Source: Prunus persica (lineage: Eukaryota > Streptophyta > Magnoliopsida > Rosales > Rosaceae). Taken from it: a stretch of DNA of 64,000 nucleotides. Shown one piece after another: positions 34,217 through 46,500 of the stretch (position 1 is its first letter; each line of letters begins with the position of its first letter). The DNA is taken from contig NC_034010.1 of assembly GCF_000346465.2 (NCBI RefSeq), forward strand, positions 1,672,065 through 1,736,064, written 5' to 3'. The notes beneath the pieces are model-generated. The model was not told the origin of the DNA. It saw only the letters and a list, made by a program, of their open reading frames with translations, and did not search any database. Both the position numbers and the translations under genes were made by a program.

Positions 34217-36339
34217 GTAACTGGTTCAGTTTCGATTATCGTAATGTAGTAAATTAATGATCAATCGTCATAGTAACAAGTTTCATCTCATAGGTCATAA
34301 ATAGATAGTCATGCCTACTACATGGATTAATATTATCAGTTTTATAATTTTCAGCTCACACTGCGTCCCATTGGGATGCTTAAGTAAAGAAACTTAATAT
34401 TGCAATTAGTGATAAACAAACTGTCTCATTGCATGTCTTTTTTGCACTATAACAAGACTAATATTTGAACTAGGTTATCTCTTGGTTTAGAAGGCATGTT
34501 TGATGTGTGTCGTCTTATTGCTATTGTTAGTATTTTGTGAACTCTGTTTGTTAGAACCTGCCTACTTTTCTTTTCCTTGTATATATAGTTCTATTGAATT
34601 AGTTTACTGGTGGCTTATCCATCTTTGATTAGAGTTAAATATATAGTGAGTGGAGATATAGAAGAGTGTAGGATGTGGAAGGGTTTGAGAACCAGGGGTA
34701 GTATTCAAGAGGCTACCTGCTCTGTCCCTCAAGATCTCAACCAATTACAACTTAATACCTCAGTTCGCTTCTCTTAGCTTTCTGGGATTCTTCTTTTATT
34801 TTATTTTTTTTGTTTTTGTTTTTGTTTTTTGTTTTGTTTTGTTTTCATGTTTTGCTTTGCGTTTGTGGGTTGTAGTCTGTGTTATAGATCTGGGTTATTG
34901 TCAATTTCCTGAAATCTGTATGTAACATAAAACTCATGATAAACCTTTGAGGAAAAACTTTGATTTCCCTTCAAAGTGAGGTATATTACCAGGGATTGAC
35001 ATGGATGTGCCTTTCTTAATTGTTCATTATTTGCAGGGGTAGCTTCTGAAGTTAGATGTAGTTGGTATATCTTATGAATGAGCGCAAGTTTAATATTCGT
35101 GTTATACATCTGTTAGTGGTGGTGTTTTATTGAAATATATATTAAGGAAAAGGTAAACGTAAAACTCATGTATTTGGCTTAATGTTTCTTCTTTTTCCTT
35201 CATTGTTACAGAGTTCCATGCATATCTGGCATGTGTACCACACCATTGCATGCCACTTCTTCCCAATTGATTCCAAGTGATCTTTCCTGTTCCTGTTGTA
35301 AAAGCCCTTCTCTTCCCTAGAGCTGTTGCAAATGGTGCACCAATGTGATTACTTAAAACTTGTATTGGATTATTTGGAAACTAAAAATTAAACTCAGAGG
35401 ATTATTCAAGTTTGTAGAAAACTCACAAGAAACACTGAAAAACGTAAATGATACAAGTGTATTAGGCAAGGACTTATAGGTGGAGTATATCCAGGTAAAA
35501 TTTTGTGAGTGAGCAATCACGAAATCACCAGATCTTCTAAGCTTAATGTCCATATACAGAAGGAATCTAGCCTAGGGAGACAACATTGCGCGTTTAACAG
35601 AATTGAACACATAAGACATCCAAAACAAAAAAAGGACAGGTATAGTATTTAGCCATGTGTAAAGGATGCGCTCGAAGGATTTCTGGATTTGAGCTTGCTG
35701 AAAAAAAAAAAGATACATCTGACACAGTTCTTAGGCAATCTACAGCAATCTAAAAGGGATAAAAAAGTGATTGTCAAAATCAGGAAGCACGAATTACACT
35801 AAGCAGGTAGGCATTGTGGATAAAAAAGATAACCATAGATGTTGGCTGATTCAAACAAAACAAACGGATGATCTAAATCAAATAAAAGACACTGAAAACC
35901 TATTAGTATTCTCAAGGAAATATAATGAAAACCAAAGAAGATATCAATTCCAGAAATTACCCTAATAAAAAATTTCCTTCTACCTATCATGGAACTCACG
36001 ATTCCACAATACCATATGATGGAAGATCTTTGTTTTGTTTCCACAAGTTTCAATCAACAGCACCTACAGATGACATTCTGAACCAGACAATTACCATTTT
36101 GAGCCATCATTGACATTTGAAATACTGAAGGAGAGCTGGCTTCCCAGATAATTTATTGGAAGAAGAATGACAGCCTCAACAATCCCAGCAAAGCCAAATA
36201 CTCTCACACTGCATAAAAACAAACAAACAAACAAACAAAAAAGCTTCAAATATGCACTTAGAAATTTCAGGGTCAGGTAAATCAATTAATGAAGAAAAGT
36301 TCAATGCTTTAATCAACACAAACCTCAAGCTTAATTGGA

Positions 36340-36830
36340 GGCCTGCTTTCATTGTCCTCTGTCATGGCTAGTCCCTATATTTGAGAAACGCAGAGTTAAG
36401 AGTCCTTATATAAGTTTCATGTAAACTATAAATTTGACTTCTTTATGACTTCACCATGAGTATTGTTTGAAAATGGTTAGCAGGGAACAAATCAAAGATG
36501 CAGACGAAGAACATAAAAATGAAAATGGGTTTCAGAATCAGTATGCAATGGATACCAAAAGAAACACACACATATTGAAAAGCTCACAAAATGATTTCAA
36601 TAAAAACAGAAACGCAAAGGTCCAAATGTAATCGGAACAGAAAGGTTATAAATAAATACCCAGATGCTCCGTTTCAACGATCCGAGACAAGAACCCGATA
36701 GCCCATTGCGGCAACAATGGACATTTTGGAACTGATCCACATCGAGCTTCTTTCTGCATTGGATTTGTAAGACGAGATAACCCTAGGTAGGGGATAAAGA
36801 TTGAGTTTTTTTGTTGTTGGGAAATTGACA
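36340..36830 (-). pseudogene. Unidentified captured gene piece, two candidate exons
   Basis: On the minus strand, just inside the right TIR, a frame reads MQKEARCGSVPKCPLLPQW and continues to SRIVETEHLG before a possible donor (ggtatt, about 36660). A further candidate exon (about 36336-36384) between an AG acceptor and a GTTTGT donor reads LAMTEDNESRPPIKLE and joins in frame. I do not recognise the protein. The exon-intron look and its position mirror the TRAPPC1 piece at the other end, so it is probably a second capture. Confidence 0.4.
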
Positions 36831-37132
36831 CAGAGGTGGGTTTCGCAAGAGAGGGAGAAACAGAGTGGTGGTGGTCGTGAAGCGAAGATGGAGAGAGAGC
36901 GCTGAGAGAGGAAGAGAGAACTGTGAGAGAGAGCGCGAAGAGAACTGCGTGAGAGAGAGAGAGAGAGAGAGAGCGAACAGTGAGGGCAATCAGTGGGCAA
37001 GAAGTATCTATTTAAATGAAGGGTAGTTTGGTATTTTCAAGTGCCCATGTGATTATGTCAGATTAAAATTTGTAAAGTGATTATATGAGAATAAAGGGTT
37101 TGCAAACGTGATTATTTGAGACAATTCCCTTG

Positions 37133-37684
37133 TAACTTCCTCTGTCCTTTCACATTATTTGTTGGCGCAGTGGGTGGTTGTCTCTTTTCTCTTCACTACG
37201 AGTTTGAAAGATTTTAATGCCCTTTTTTTCTTCCGTAACTGACTTTATTCCTTTACTTTTTTTGACACAGAGCATTTAAATGCCCACAAAATCATTACCG
37301 TGTTCCCTACTAGCTCACTCACTCGATGAACTAACTATTAAAAGTGGGAAGGGATTTCCCCCATTAAAACTACGAAATTTCATAACAAAAAGAAAAAGTA
37401 AAGGTAATTCTGATCAAAACACATCTGGGAAGAAAAGACGAGAAGTTGCCTTGAAGGTTCCTTACCCTTTACTCAACAAATTGTAGGTACCTTCGCATTA
37501 CAAAGAAACTGCTTCAACTTACTACTATTTTCAGACCAAAAAAACACGTGAGTTTGTTGAGTTTGTTTAAGCCTTAAGCTATTTGTCATGTATATAAGCT
37601 TAGTTCTTACTGTATCGTTTTATTAAGAAAGAAAATCAATACAAAATCAGATAAGATTCTCTCTGCTTCTTCTTCAATTCTTCA
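37133..37684 (+). promoter_or_regulatory. TNL upstream region with TATA box
   Basis: The 550 bp between the long-TIR element and the TNL start hold a TATA-type tatataagct at 37591-37600, 94 bp before the first ATG and 124 bp before the second. No W-box cluster was confirmed by eye. The short ORF at 37280 is not supported. Confidence 0.5.
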
Positions 37685-40600
37685 ATGTTCTACTTAAAAT
37701 CCTTATTCAGGCTTATGGGGAGTTCCCCATTGCCAATTGATTCTGGGGTGGAACCTCAACTTCCTTCAGATCTGCCCCCTATGACCACTCAACCAGTCTC
37801 TTCTTCTTCTTCTTCTTCTTCTTCTTCTTCTCCATATGATGTGTTTTTGAGTTTTAGAGGTGAGGATACACGCACCAATTTTACAGATCATTTGTACAAG
37901 GCCTTGTTTGATAAGGGCATCTACACCTTCATTGATCGAGAGCTTACAAGAGGAGAGGAAATATCGCCAGCCCTTGTTAGAGCAATTGAAGAATCAAGCA
38001 TTTCTCTCATTGTATTCTCTGAAAACTATGCATCCTCAAGCTGGTGCTTGGACGAACTCGTTGAGATCCTTCGATGCAAAAACTCAAAGAAACAAATAGT
38101 TTGGCCCATTTTTTACAAGGTGGATCCGTCGGATGTACGAAAGCAAAAAAATAGTTTTGGAGATGCATTTAAAGGCCTTATTGAAAGCAAATTCAAAGAT
38201 AACGAGGAGAAGGTGCTCACATGGAGGAAAGCACTTACAAAAGTAGCAAATTTGTCCGGACATACTTTCAAGGATGGAGAGTATATTTCTAGCTTTATCT
38301 TTTTCAAGTTTAATTTTTTTCTCTCTTCGTTCTCTGGTTACACATTATTAAAGAAAAGTATCCTTTTGTAAAAATATAAAATTGTAGGGAGAAGATCTTT
38401 TTTTTATTTTAATATTTTCGATAGCTGTAGGGCATTATGTTTAATTTAGTGTCTTGATTCTATATTTCAGGGCTATCTATCTTTTTCAAGTTAACTTAAT
38501 TTCTTTTTTTTTTTTTTTTTTAAATTTAAATATTTTATTTATTTATTATACTTTGGTTACATTTAATTGTTACTCGTTAAAGAAAAGTATTCTTTTGTAA
38601 AAATATACTACTGTAGGGAGAAGATTTATTTTCTTGGGTACTTTTGTATTTTCGATAGCTGTAAGGAGGAAGTTCAAAATCCATACATTAATCTCCTCAA
38701 AATCCATACAAGTATAAATGATACATAACATTAGGTTTGTGGTCAAACAACTTTTACATATTTTTTTTTCTTTTTCGATAGCTGAAGAACTGTTACGTAC
38801 TTCAGGATGTTTAAATCTGATTCATTAAATGTGTCTAATTTGGTTAAACTGGCAGGTATGAAGCTACATTTATCAAGAACATTGTTGATGGAATCTTAAG
38901 CCGAGTACTGAGACGCACATATTGGAATGTGGCCGAGCACCCAGTTGGAATTCAGTCTCATGTACAAGATGTGAAAAAGCTTTTAGATGTTGGTGGGAAT
39001 GGTCGTCGCATGGTTGGGATATGGGGGACATCTGGAATAGGCAAGACAACAATTGCAAAAGCTATATGGAATGCAATTGCCCATGAGTTTGAAGGAAGTT
39101 GTTTCTTGGAAAATGTTAGAGAAGGAAGCTTAGTCCAGCTACAGAAGACTCTTCTTCATAAGTATCTAGGCAAAAATTTGAAAATTCAGAGTGTTGATGA
39201 AGGAATCGGTGTTATAAAAGAACGGCTGAGGCATAAAAAGATTCTATTAATTCTTGACGATGTGGACCAATTGGGGCAGTTAGAAAAATTGGCTGGAGAT
39301 GATTGGTTTGGTGAGGGTAGTAGAGTAATCATTACTACAAAAAATAGGAGATTGCTAGACAATCGTGAAATTGAGTTGATATACGAGGTGAAGAAGTTAG
39401 ATTACAACCAAGCTCTTGAGCTTTTCAGTTGCCATGCCTTTGGAAGAAGTGAACCTCCAAAAGATTATTTGGAACTTGCACAACGTGCAATAACTTTTGC
39501 TGATGGCCTTCCACTAGCTCTAGCAATTTTAGGTTCTCATCTTCGTGGTATTGATAAACGATGTTGGCGAGTTATATTAGATGGTTACGAAGGAGAACCT
39601 TATACACATATTGAAAGTATACTTCAAAAAAGTTATGATTCCTTGGATCATCGCGCAAAAGAATATTTTCTCGACATTGCATGTTTCTTCAAGGGTGATT
39701 ATAAGGACTGTGTGCTACAAATAGTACCCAAAAAATTCATTGAAGAATTCGTTGATAAGGCAATGATAACTGTTGAAGGGAGTAGGATTTTCATGCACGA
39801 CTTGCTAGCAAACCTGGGCAAGGATATAGTTCACATAGAATCCCCCAATGATCCTGGCCAGCGTAGTAGATTGTGGTTTTATGAGGATGTCAAACAAGTT
39901 CTAACGGAAAGTACAGTAAGTATCACATATGTTATTATATTCAATTTGACAAGAAAGAATACCTTATGTTACCTTAATTTTCTTAACAAAATGTGCTTGC
40001 ATTTTGGTTTGTACAATGACTTCGTTTCCTAATTAATGCTTTTCCATCTTAGGGAACAAGAAATATTAAAGGCATCATGGTGAAGCTTCCAGAACCAGCT
40101 GAGATAATTTTGAATCCAGAATGCTTCCGTAATATGGTGAATCTTCAAATTTTCATAAACCGTAATGCATCTCTATGTGGGGACATTAACTATCTGCCCA
40201 ACGCGTTAAGATTTATTGATTGGCCTAGTTGTCAGTTACAATCTTTGCCACCCAATTTTCAAGGAAATCGTCTTGTTGGGTTCAATATGCTTCGCAGTCA
40301 TATCAGACAGTTGGAGGGATTTAAGGTATGTATTTGAAATTATTTTCGTCTATTATATATAATTTCAAATAGAGTAGTTAATTTCAGAGGGAAAAAAACG
40401 AAAATTGTTTTCTAAGTTTTTGTCTTTTGAAGCGTGTGATTAATTATTTCCTGTTTTTGTGTTCTTGTCTCACAGCATTTGCCAAACCTGACATATATGA
40501 ATTTGAGTGAGTGTCAATCCTTAGAAAAAATCCCAGACTTATCCGGAATCCCAAACATAAAGTACTTGATTCTAAGTTACTGTACACATTTGGTTGAGAT

Positions 40601-42075
40601 TGATGATTCTGTTGGACTCCTTGCTAAACTACTTGTGTTAGATCTTGATGGATGCTTTAAGCTTACGAGGTTTGGAACAAGACTTAGATTGAAATCCTTA
40701 GAAAGACTTTATCTACAGTGTTGTGAAAGGCTTGAGAGTTTCCCAGAAATAGAAGTCGAGATGGAATCACTATGGGAATTGAATATGCAAGGAAGTGGCA
40801 TAAGAGAATTGCCTCCATCAATTGCATATCTTACTGGGCTTGAATCTTTGATCCTTCATGGATGCTTCAATCTTACTGGGCTTGAATTACGGCTGCTTCA
40901 TTGCTGGTCCACATTACGTGAACTTCATCTATCTGGAAACAATTTTATCACGCTTCCGGAATGTATTAGCAAATTTGTGAGCTTGTACATGCTTTACTTG
41001 TGTGATTGCAAGAATCTTCTAGAAATTCCACAAGAAGTGCTTCCACCAAGAGTACGTTTGGTATACCTGGATAACTGCACATCATTGGAAAAAATTCCAA
41101 AACTGCCTCTATCATTGGAGGTTGAGAATAAGGAACTGAGTTTGATCAATTGCGTTAGACTACGTGGCTATGACATCACAGAAGATATTTTTCTGGATCA
41201 GGTTTCTGTCTCTTCTGTCTCTGTCTCTCTGTGTCTTCCTCTATGTTATATGGTTAAGATGATGATTGTTGTAACCAATTGTATTGTAGGTATCTTCCCA
41301 TCCGCATTCTCAATTTACAATTACTCTTCCAGGCGATGAAGTACCAAAGTGGTTCAGCTGTTGTAAAGATGCAACACTAGTTAAAGACGAATACACTTCT
41401 AGGGTTGCTCGATGTGAAGTTTGTTTTGAAATTCCTCCAAATTTAGATTGGGAGACGTTAAGATTGGTTCTATGTGTTGTTAATAAAGGAAAGTCAGGCA
41501 TGGCAGACGCATATGTTCATATCGATAGAAAAATGGTCCAATGGACCTTTATGAACCAAAAGGAAAATCATGTGGATCTTCACTGTATTCCATTATTGAA
41601 TCTGAGCGAGGTACGATTTCGTGAGGCTCATCACCTTATTCCATTGCGTGTGGGGGAAGAACTGACGCGGTTGCAGCAGGGTAATATGTGTCAAATTATA
41701 TTTGAGTTCTTTGGCATGCCCACACCCGTTAAAATCCTCTGCGGGGTCCACTTATTAGGCCACCAGGTTGCTGATGTCACAGTTGATTGTGGGCAAAGGC
41801 AGTGGTTGTTGCCTGATGCGATGGTAGTGGATGATGATATTCATGATGATCAACACCAAGCCAACGAATTGCTTTCCTTGCCTTCAGCATCAGAAACTAG
41901 TCTTCGCAAGAGGCCTTGGTTATCAGATTTCATGGCACTCGATGATGATCATCGTGCTAACATCGTCGACGTCGGTGATCATGAAGCTCAAAGAGGAGAG
42001 GAGGATCACCCAAAGAGGAGGCACACTGATCTTAATGAGGAGCCAAAGTATGTAAATCCATTAAATGTTGAATGA
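37685..42075 (+). CDS. TIR-NBS-LRR (TNL) immune receptor, 5 exons
   Basis: Intracellular disease-resistance receptor. TIR domains of this class hydrolyse NAD+, and effector sensing triggers oligomerisation. Exons: 37685-38280, 38856-39915, 40053-40325, 40476-41201 and 41290-42075. All introns are GT-AG and all joins keep frame, giving 1146 residues. Poly-Ser lies at about 39-49. TIR occupies about 50-200 (SPYDVFLSFRGEDTR; putative catalytic Glu124 in WCLDEL). NB-ARC: P-loop GTSGIGKTT (256-264), KILLILDDVD, GSRVIITTK, GLPLAL, CFFKG and MHD (512-514). LRRs span about 560-870. Exon 5 opens with the post-LRR LPGDEVPKWF (C-JID type). The C-terminus has KRR and DLNEEP (1132-1137). Odd: TTK replaces the usual TTR. 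The start at 37685 is the first ATG; 37715 (MGSSPLP) is an equally good choice. No disabling lesion is seen. Confidence 0.93.
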
Positions 42076-42244
42076 TATCTTTGCTTTTTCTGGTTATGTA
42101 TCTGTGTTTTGTGTTCAATTCAAATTTAGCAATATTTTGTTGTGCATCTTTGGGGTATATGTTATAGTTTTCAGGGTGTGTATTTTTTTTTCTTTTTGTT
42201 TTGGGTTAAATCCTTTTTCTTAGCGCACTACATTCGATATTAAA

Positions 42245-42280
42245 TTTTCAGGCAATGAAGTTCCAAAGTGGTTTATGTAA
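42245..42280 (+). pseudogene. Remnant of a second post-LRR exon start
   Basis: After a pyrimidine-rich tract, ttcag|gcaatgaagttcc and aaagtggttt repeat the start of TNL exon 5 (caggcgaatg-like text encoding PGDEVPKWF at about 41330). Here it reads GNEVPKWF before TAA. It lies 170 bp after the TNL stop and looks like a decayed duplicate of the exon. Confidence 0.6.
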
Positions 42281-42289
42281 GCCCTAGAT

Positions 42290-43517
42290 TCAGCTGTCGA
42301 AACGAACCAAATTTCCCGGCAATGGTCTAGTAATCAAGAGTGTGTTGAGGCGCCAGCAGTTTCTGAGATTCCATTTTAAGTGGCATAAGGCTATACCTTT
42401 CTTCTCAATTGATGCATCCATCATTTATCCGCAAATGAACAAAAATTGTCTATGATTCTTCTATCTCGTTCATTGGAATTGATGTATGTTGGGGATGAAA
42501 TGTAACAGATTTATCTATTTCATAATTTCTAATCAAGGTCTGTTGAAAATCGGACATTAATTGTAAAAAGGCATCCAAACATGCCCAACATATTTTTGTT
42601 GAAAGATTGTCTCATTATACTAGTGATGTTGCTGGTATTGGCAAGGTACAAGAATCCTAGCATGTCTAAATCATGTCAAGTTGCTGCAACTCACGTTGCT
42701 GGTGTAGTTCAAGATTTTTTGATAATCCTGCAAGCGCATGAAATGAAAAGCTTGATGAGCAGCATGCATATTATGTTGTTTTCGAACTCCTGTCTAGTTT
42801 GTGAACAGATTTTGGTTCTTTGGTAGAGCTAACATCTCCAATGGCTCAATTACCCAAAGAGAATTTGGGTTTAGAAACTAAGAAAAATACACTAGGAATT
42901 ATAACTTCCTTGTTCACGAAAGCACAATATTATTGTCATTGCATGACCGGATAGCTACTGTAGATGTAGATGTCGAATGTCCAATTTTATCCACCAAAAA
43001 TTACAAGGGGCATCTCATAGTCAAAAAGACAACTACAACTTACAATGTGAACTGACACCAAGTAAAACTTATGACAACAGGAATAAATGTCCCAACAACA
43101 CGAAAACAAAAATTCACTTCATACAGCAGTATTATAACAAGAGAGAGGCACACAGCAGTGTAAATGTAGACAAATATGCATTGCAGAGCCATGTGTCCGT
43201 GGCGCGCTGCAAAACCGCCACATTGCCACAAAGAAAAAGCTCCGCATTGAAATGGCTCAAACCAACATATTCAAGCATCACCAACTTGGTTATATTCCTA
43301 CATAAGCCACTTTCCAACAAATACAAAAGCCTATACCTCATTTTTGCCACCATTCTTGGTGCATGGTGCCTTTACAGCTCTGCATGGTGGCCTTGAAACT
43401 TGTCTGACTTGAGTTGTATTTCCTATCATATAGCCACCACACCGAAAGACCATGCACATACCACAAAGCAAACAATCTCGAACAATCATGATCGAATGTT
43501 TGCCATTCTGAACAGTT
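42290..43517. other. Convergent intergenic and 3' flanking DNA
   Basis: Lies between the 3' ends of the TNL (+) and AP-4 epsilon (-) genes. It probably includes both 3' UTRs. ORFs on either strand lack recognisable domains. Confidence 0.5.
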
Positions 43518-46500
43518 TTAGCCAAGCAAATCTTTATACAAGTTGGGATTCTGACTTGTTGGGGTTACACCCATCTGCCTTACAAGTGCATCCTTTTCCA
43601 AGGAATCTTTAGGGTTAGGACCCTTATTCAATTGTGTTACCCCACTTTGAGCAGTTCTTGTAGCATTTGATAACTCGGATGCAAGATTAAACTCATCCCT
43701 ATTGGTCGGCAAAGGGTCGCCAACACTGCTACTAAGCCCGCTGAGAGATGTATCTGCATATAATCCCATAATATCAGGTGTCTTAGCAGCACCAGCTGCA
43801 CCATGATTTGCAGTTAATGCAACTTCAGTTTGATCAAGAAGCCCTTCTAACTGCTTAAAAGGATCCACAGTGGAAGCAGTACTACTAGTTGAGTCACCCA
43901 AATCGAGCAATTCTGGAGCAGGTTCATGATTAACTTCAGTGTGTACAGCTGCTGCCTTTGGTACCTGGGGCTTCTCTGAAGCATGGATATTCGCCTTAGA
44001 CACCTTATGGTTGGCAGAAGATGGCCTCCTCTCGATTTTTGATGATCCCCCAAACAGTGAACTGGCAAGCTTCTGCTTTTCTGGAGAAATTTCAACCTGG
44101 GGTCTCCTTGACTCATAAGTATCAAGGGCTTTTGAATTTGAAGTGCTCACGCTATCTATTTGTGTGAGACCCCATTCGCTGATTTCTGGGAACTAGAACT
44201 AGAGGAATTTGAGATCAACAATGCTGGGGAGGAATATGTTGGCCTACCCCATTTTCTTTGAACACCATCTAGTCGTAACTCAAGTTCCGATGATCCTGCA
44301 TCTGACACAGGTGGCAATGATGCAGGCTGGCGGATCTCCCTAGCATAAGATGGTTCAGGAACTGGAACAAGCTCGGTTGAGGATGCAACTGCAGCTGGAG
44401 GAATTCTTGATGGCACTGCTGGCTTTGGAAGCTCATATGCCTCAAACCTAAGACCATGGGTTAAAGCTTCACGCTGATCTTGGTTACTGAAGTTGCTGAT
44501 ATTTAACATTCCAGAGCGCTCATTCTCAGGAATATAGGGCTGAGCACCTTTCTCTAGTGCTTGCTGGACATAGCCATTGAGGAATGAAAGGCTTTTATCA
44601 ATCTGCAAGAGAAGATGAATATTAATATTACACAAAATAATCTTATTCAAGGAATAAATAAATAAATGGTTTCCACATGATCCAAAATCAAGGTTTTCAA
44701 GCATATTAGAGAAATACGATTGCAAAATCCATGAAAAGAGCAACTTATAACTACAGGGAAGAAATAAGATGCAAGGACCAGGGACGAAGAAGTCGGGAAA
44801 CTAATTAAAGCATGTCGTGTAATACCAATTAGAATAACTTGATTTTGATTAACATCCAGGTATTACCAACCAAAGGCAGCTACATAAATTAAGTTTCGCC
44901 AGTATAATATGCATGTTGGTGAAATAAGCAATTTTAATCATTCGTAAACTGATTCTGAATTTTTCTCGATCTAAACCACAAGATCTATATCATCATGTTT
45001 ATATGCACCAAAACTACAACAAAGCAATCTTTGTATTTTTTTTTTTTTACAAGGAAATTTACAATTAGTGCCTCCAGCACGAGCATACATACTAAGTGTC
45101 AAGCAATAATAAGGCTTCAGAAACCCATGTACAATTTAATAATGATAACTGACATTATCACAATTGGGACCTGAAGATTATTATCTTCACATTGATCCAT
45201 GCATGCACACACATACACGAGAATGATAAAAGAAGGGAAAGCAATAATTTGCTGACCCTATTAAAACCTGTGCAGTTGATAACTGTATACATATATACAT
45301 TCATAGCACATTTTCAAAATTTACCAAATAAAATATCGGAAGGTCAAGAACAGCATTAACCAGACAATACATGACATCTTTCTACTTAAAACAGAGTAAG
45401 GCATCTAGTCAGATTATTTTTCAGTCAACATTTACAATGGCCTTTTTCTTTTGGACCAAAAAAAGTCCCTCATTTAATGATTTTCTTGCCTATTTATAGG
45501 GGCTGACTGTTCAGTATTTTTAAAAAAACACTAATGCCCTTGCAATTGTCAGATATGGGCCCTTACTTTTTCTCAAACTTCATCCCATAAGTAGTACGGA
45601 TAGGGCATATTTGACAAGGAAGCAAGCAAAGCTATTCCTTCCGCATTCACAGTCAGTTAGGATACATGTTCATTTGTCATAGTATTTCTATTTTGGAAAA
45701 TATTCTTCTGGATCTATACAGTTTTAAAAATATTTAATGTTATGTCATGATTCGTAATAACAAATCTGTGAAACACAAACATAATCATGATCTGAAAAGC
45801 TGAATTATGTTGCATCAAAGATAATGTATCCATATGAGAAAGAACATTATCACGACATGGAAAAGTGGTACGTCCTATTAGAACAATTTACAAGGCAACT
45901 ACATTTTTTAATGAGACATACATTAGTTCACTTTCCTTATACCTAATTTATATTCATCAAGGATTCTATTTGATATATCTCACCAAATGCTATCCAAAAG
46001 ATACATTTTGTATAAAAAACAAAAACAGAGAAAATTGAAGTTACACTATATCGTTTGGCATATAACAATAAGAGGGTCACCAAACTTAATGCAATCACAA
46101 GGTTAAATAACCATTAGACGTTACCGTTAGAAAACAGGAGGTTCAGACAGTATGCCAACAACCACCAAATAACAAGGAAAAGAGAAATGCAGAACTACTA
46201 TAGTTCTAAATACTTTAAAGGAGAAGCAAAAAAAAGAAGGGTATGAGTAGATAATGCAATTAAATATGACCTCAATGTCTTCACAACTTGCATCTGACGG
46301 CATAATACTCTCAACTGCAGGAGCATCTAAGCTAATGACAGCTTGCAATTCATATGCACGCTGCTGCAGATCTGTTGCGTGAGAAGCTGACAATTCATCC
46401 ACCAAAGATTGACACTGCAAGGGAAGAAAGATTTTTATCGATCAATATATACTTCCATGACAGGCCACAAAAAAAATGAAAATGACAACATTATAGCTAA

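Larger units (their letters stand above)
33314..37130. mobile_element. Long-TIR, Pack-MULE-like element carrying two gene pieces
   Basis: Inverted repeats exceed 250 bp. Left arm 33314-33570 and right arm about 36830-37130 share a GGGAATTG tip, an aatctgacataatcac block, a CCCTTCAT-TAAATAGATA block, gcccactgattgccctc, a CT microsatellite and the cttcctctctcagcgct leader. Left-arm leader sequence runs into TRAPPC1 exons on the plus strand. Right-arm leader runs into a different gene piece on the minus strand. No transposase and no clean target duplication were found. The arms contain TATA-like taaatagata text and may act as promoters. Confidence 0.78.

Noticed and set aside
36646..37000. Minus-strand Ser-rich ORFs at the right TIR arm
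   Set aside because: The Ser/Leu part is microsatellite translation; only the inner segment near 36660-36780 shows exon-like features and is listed separately.
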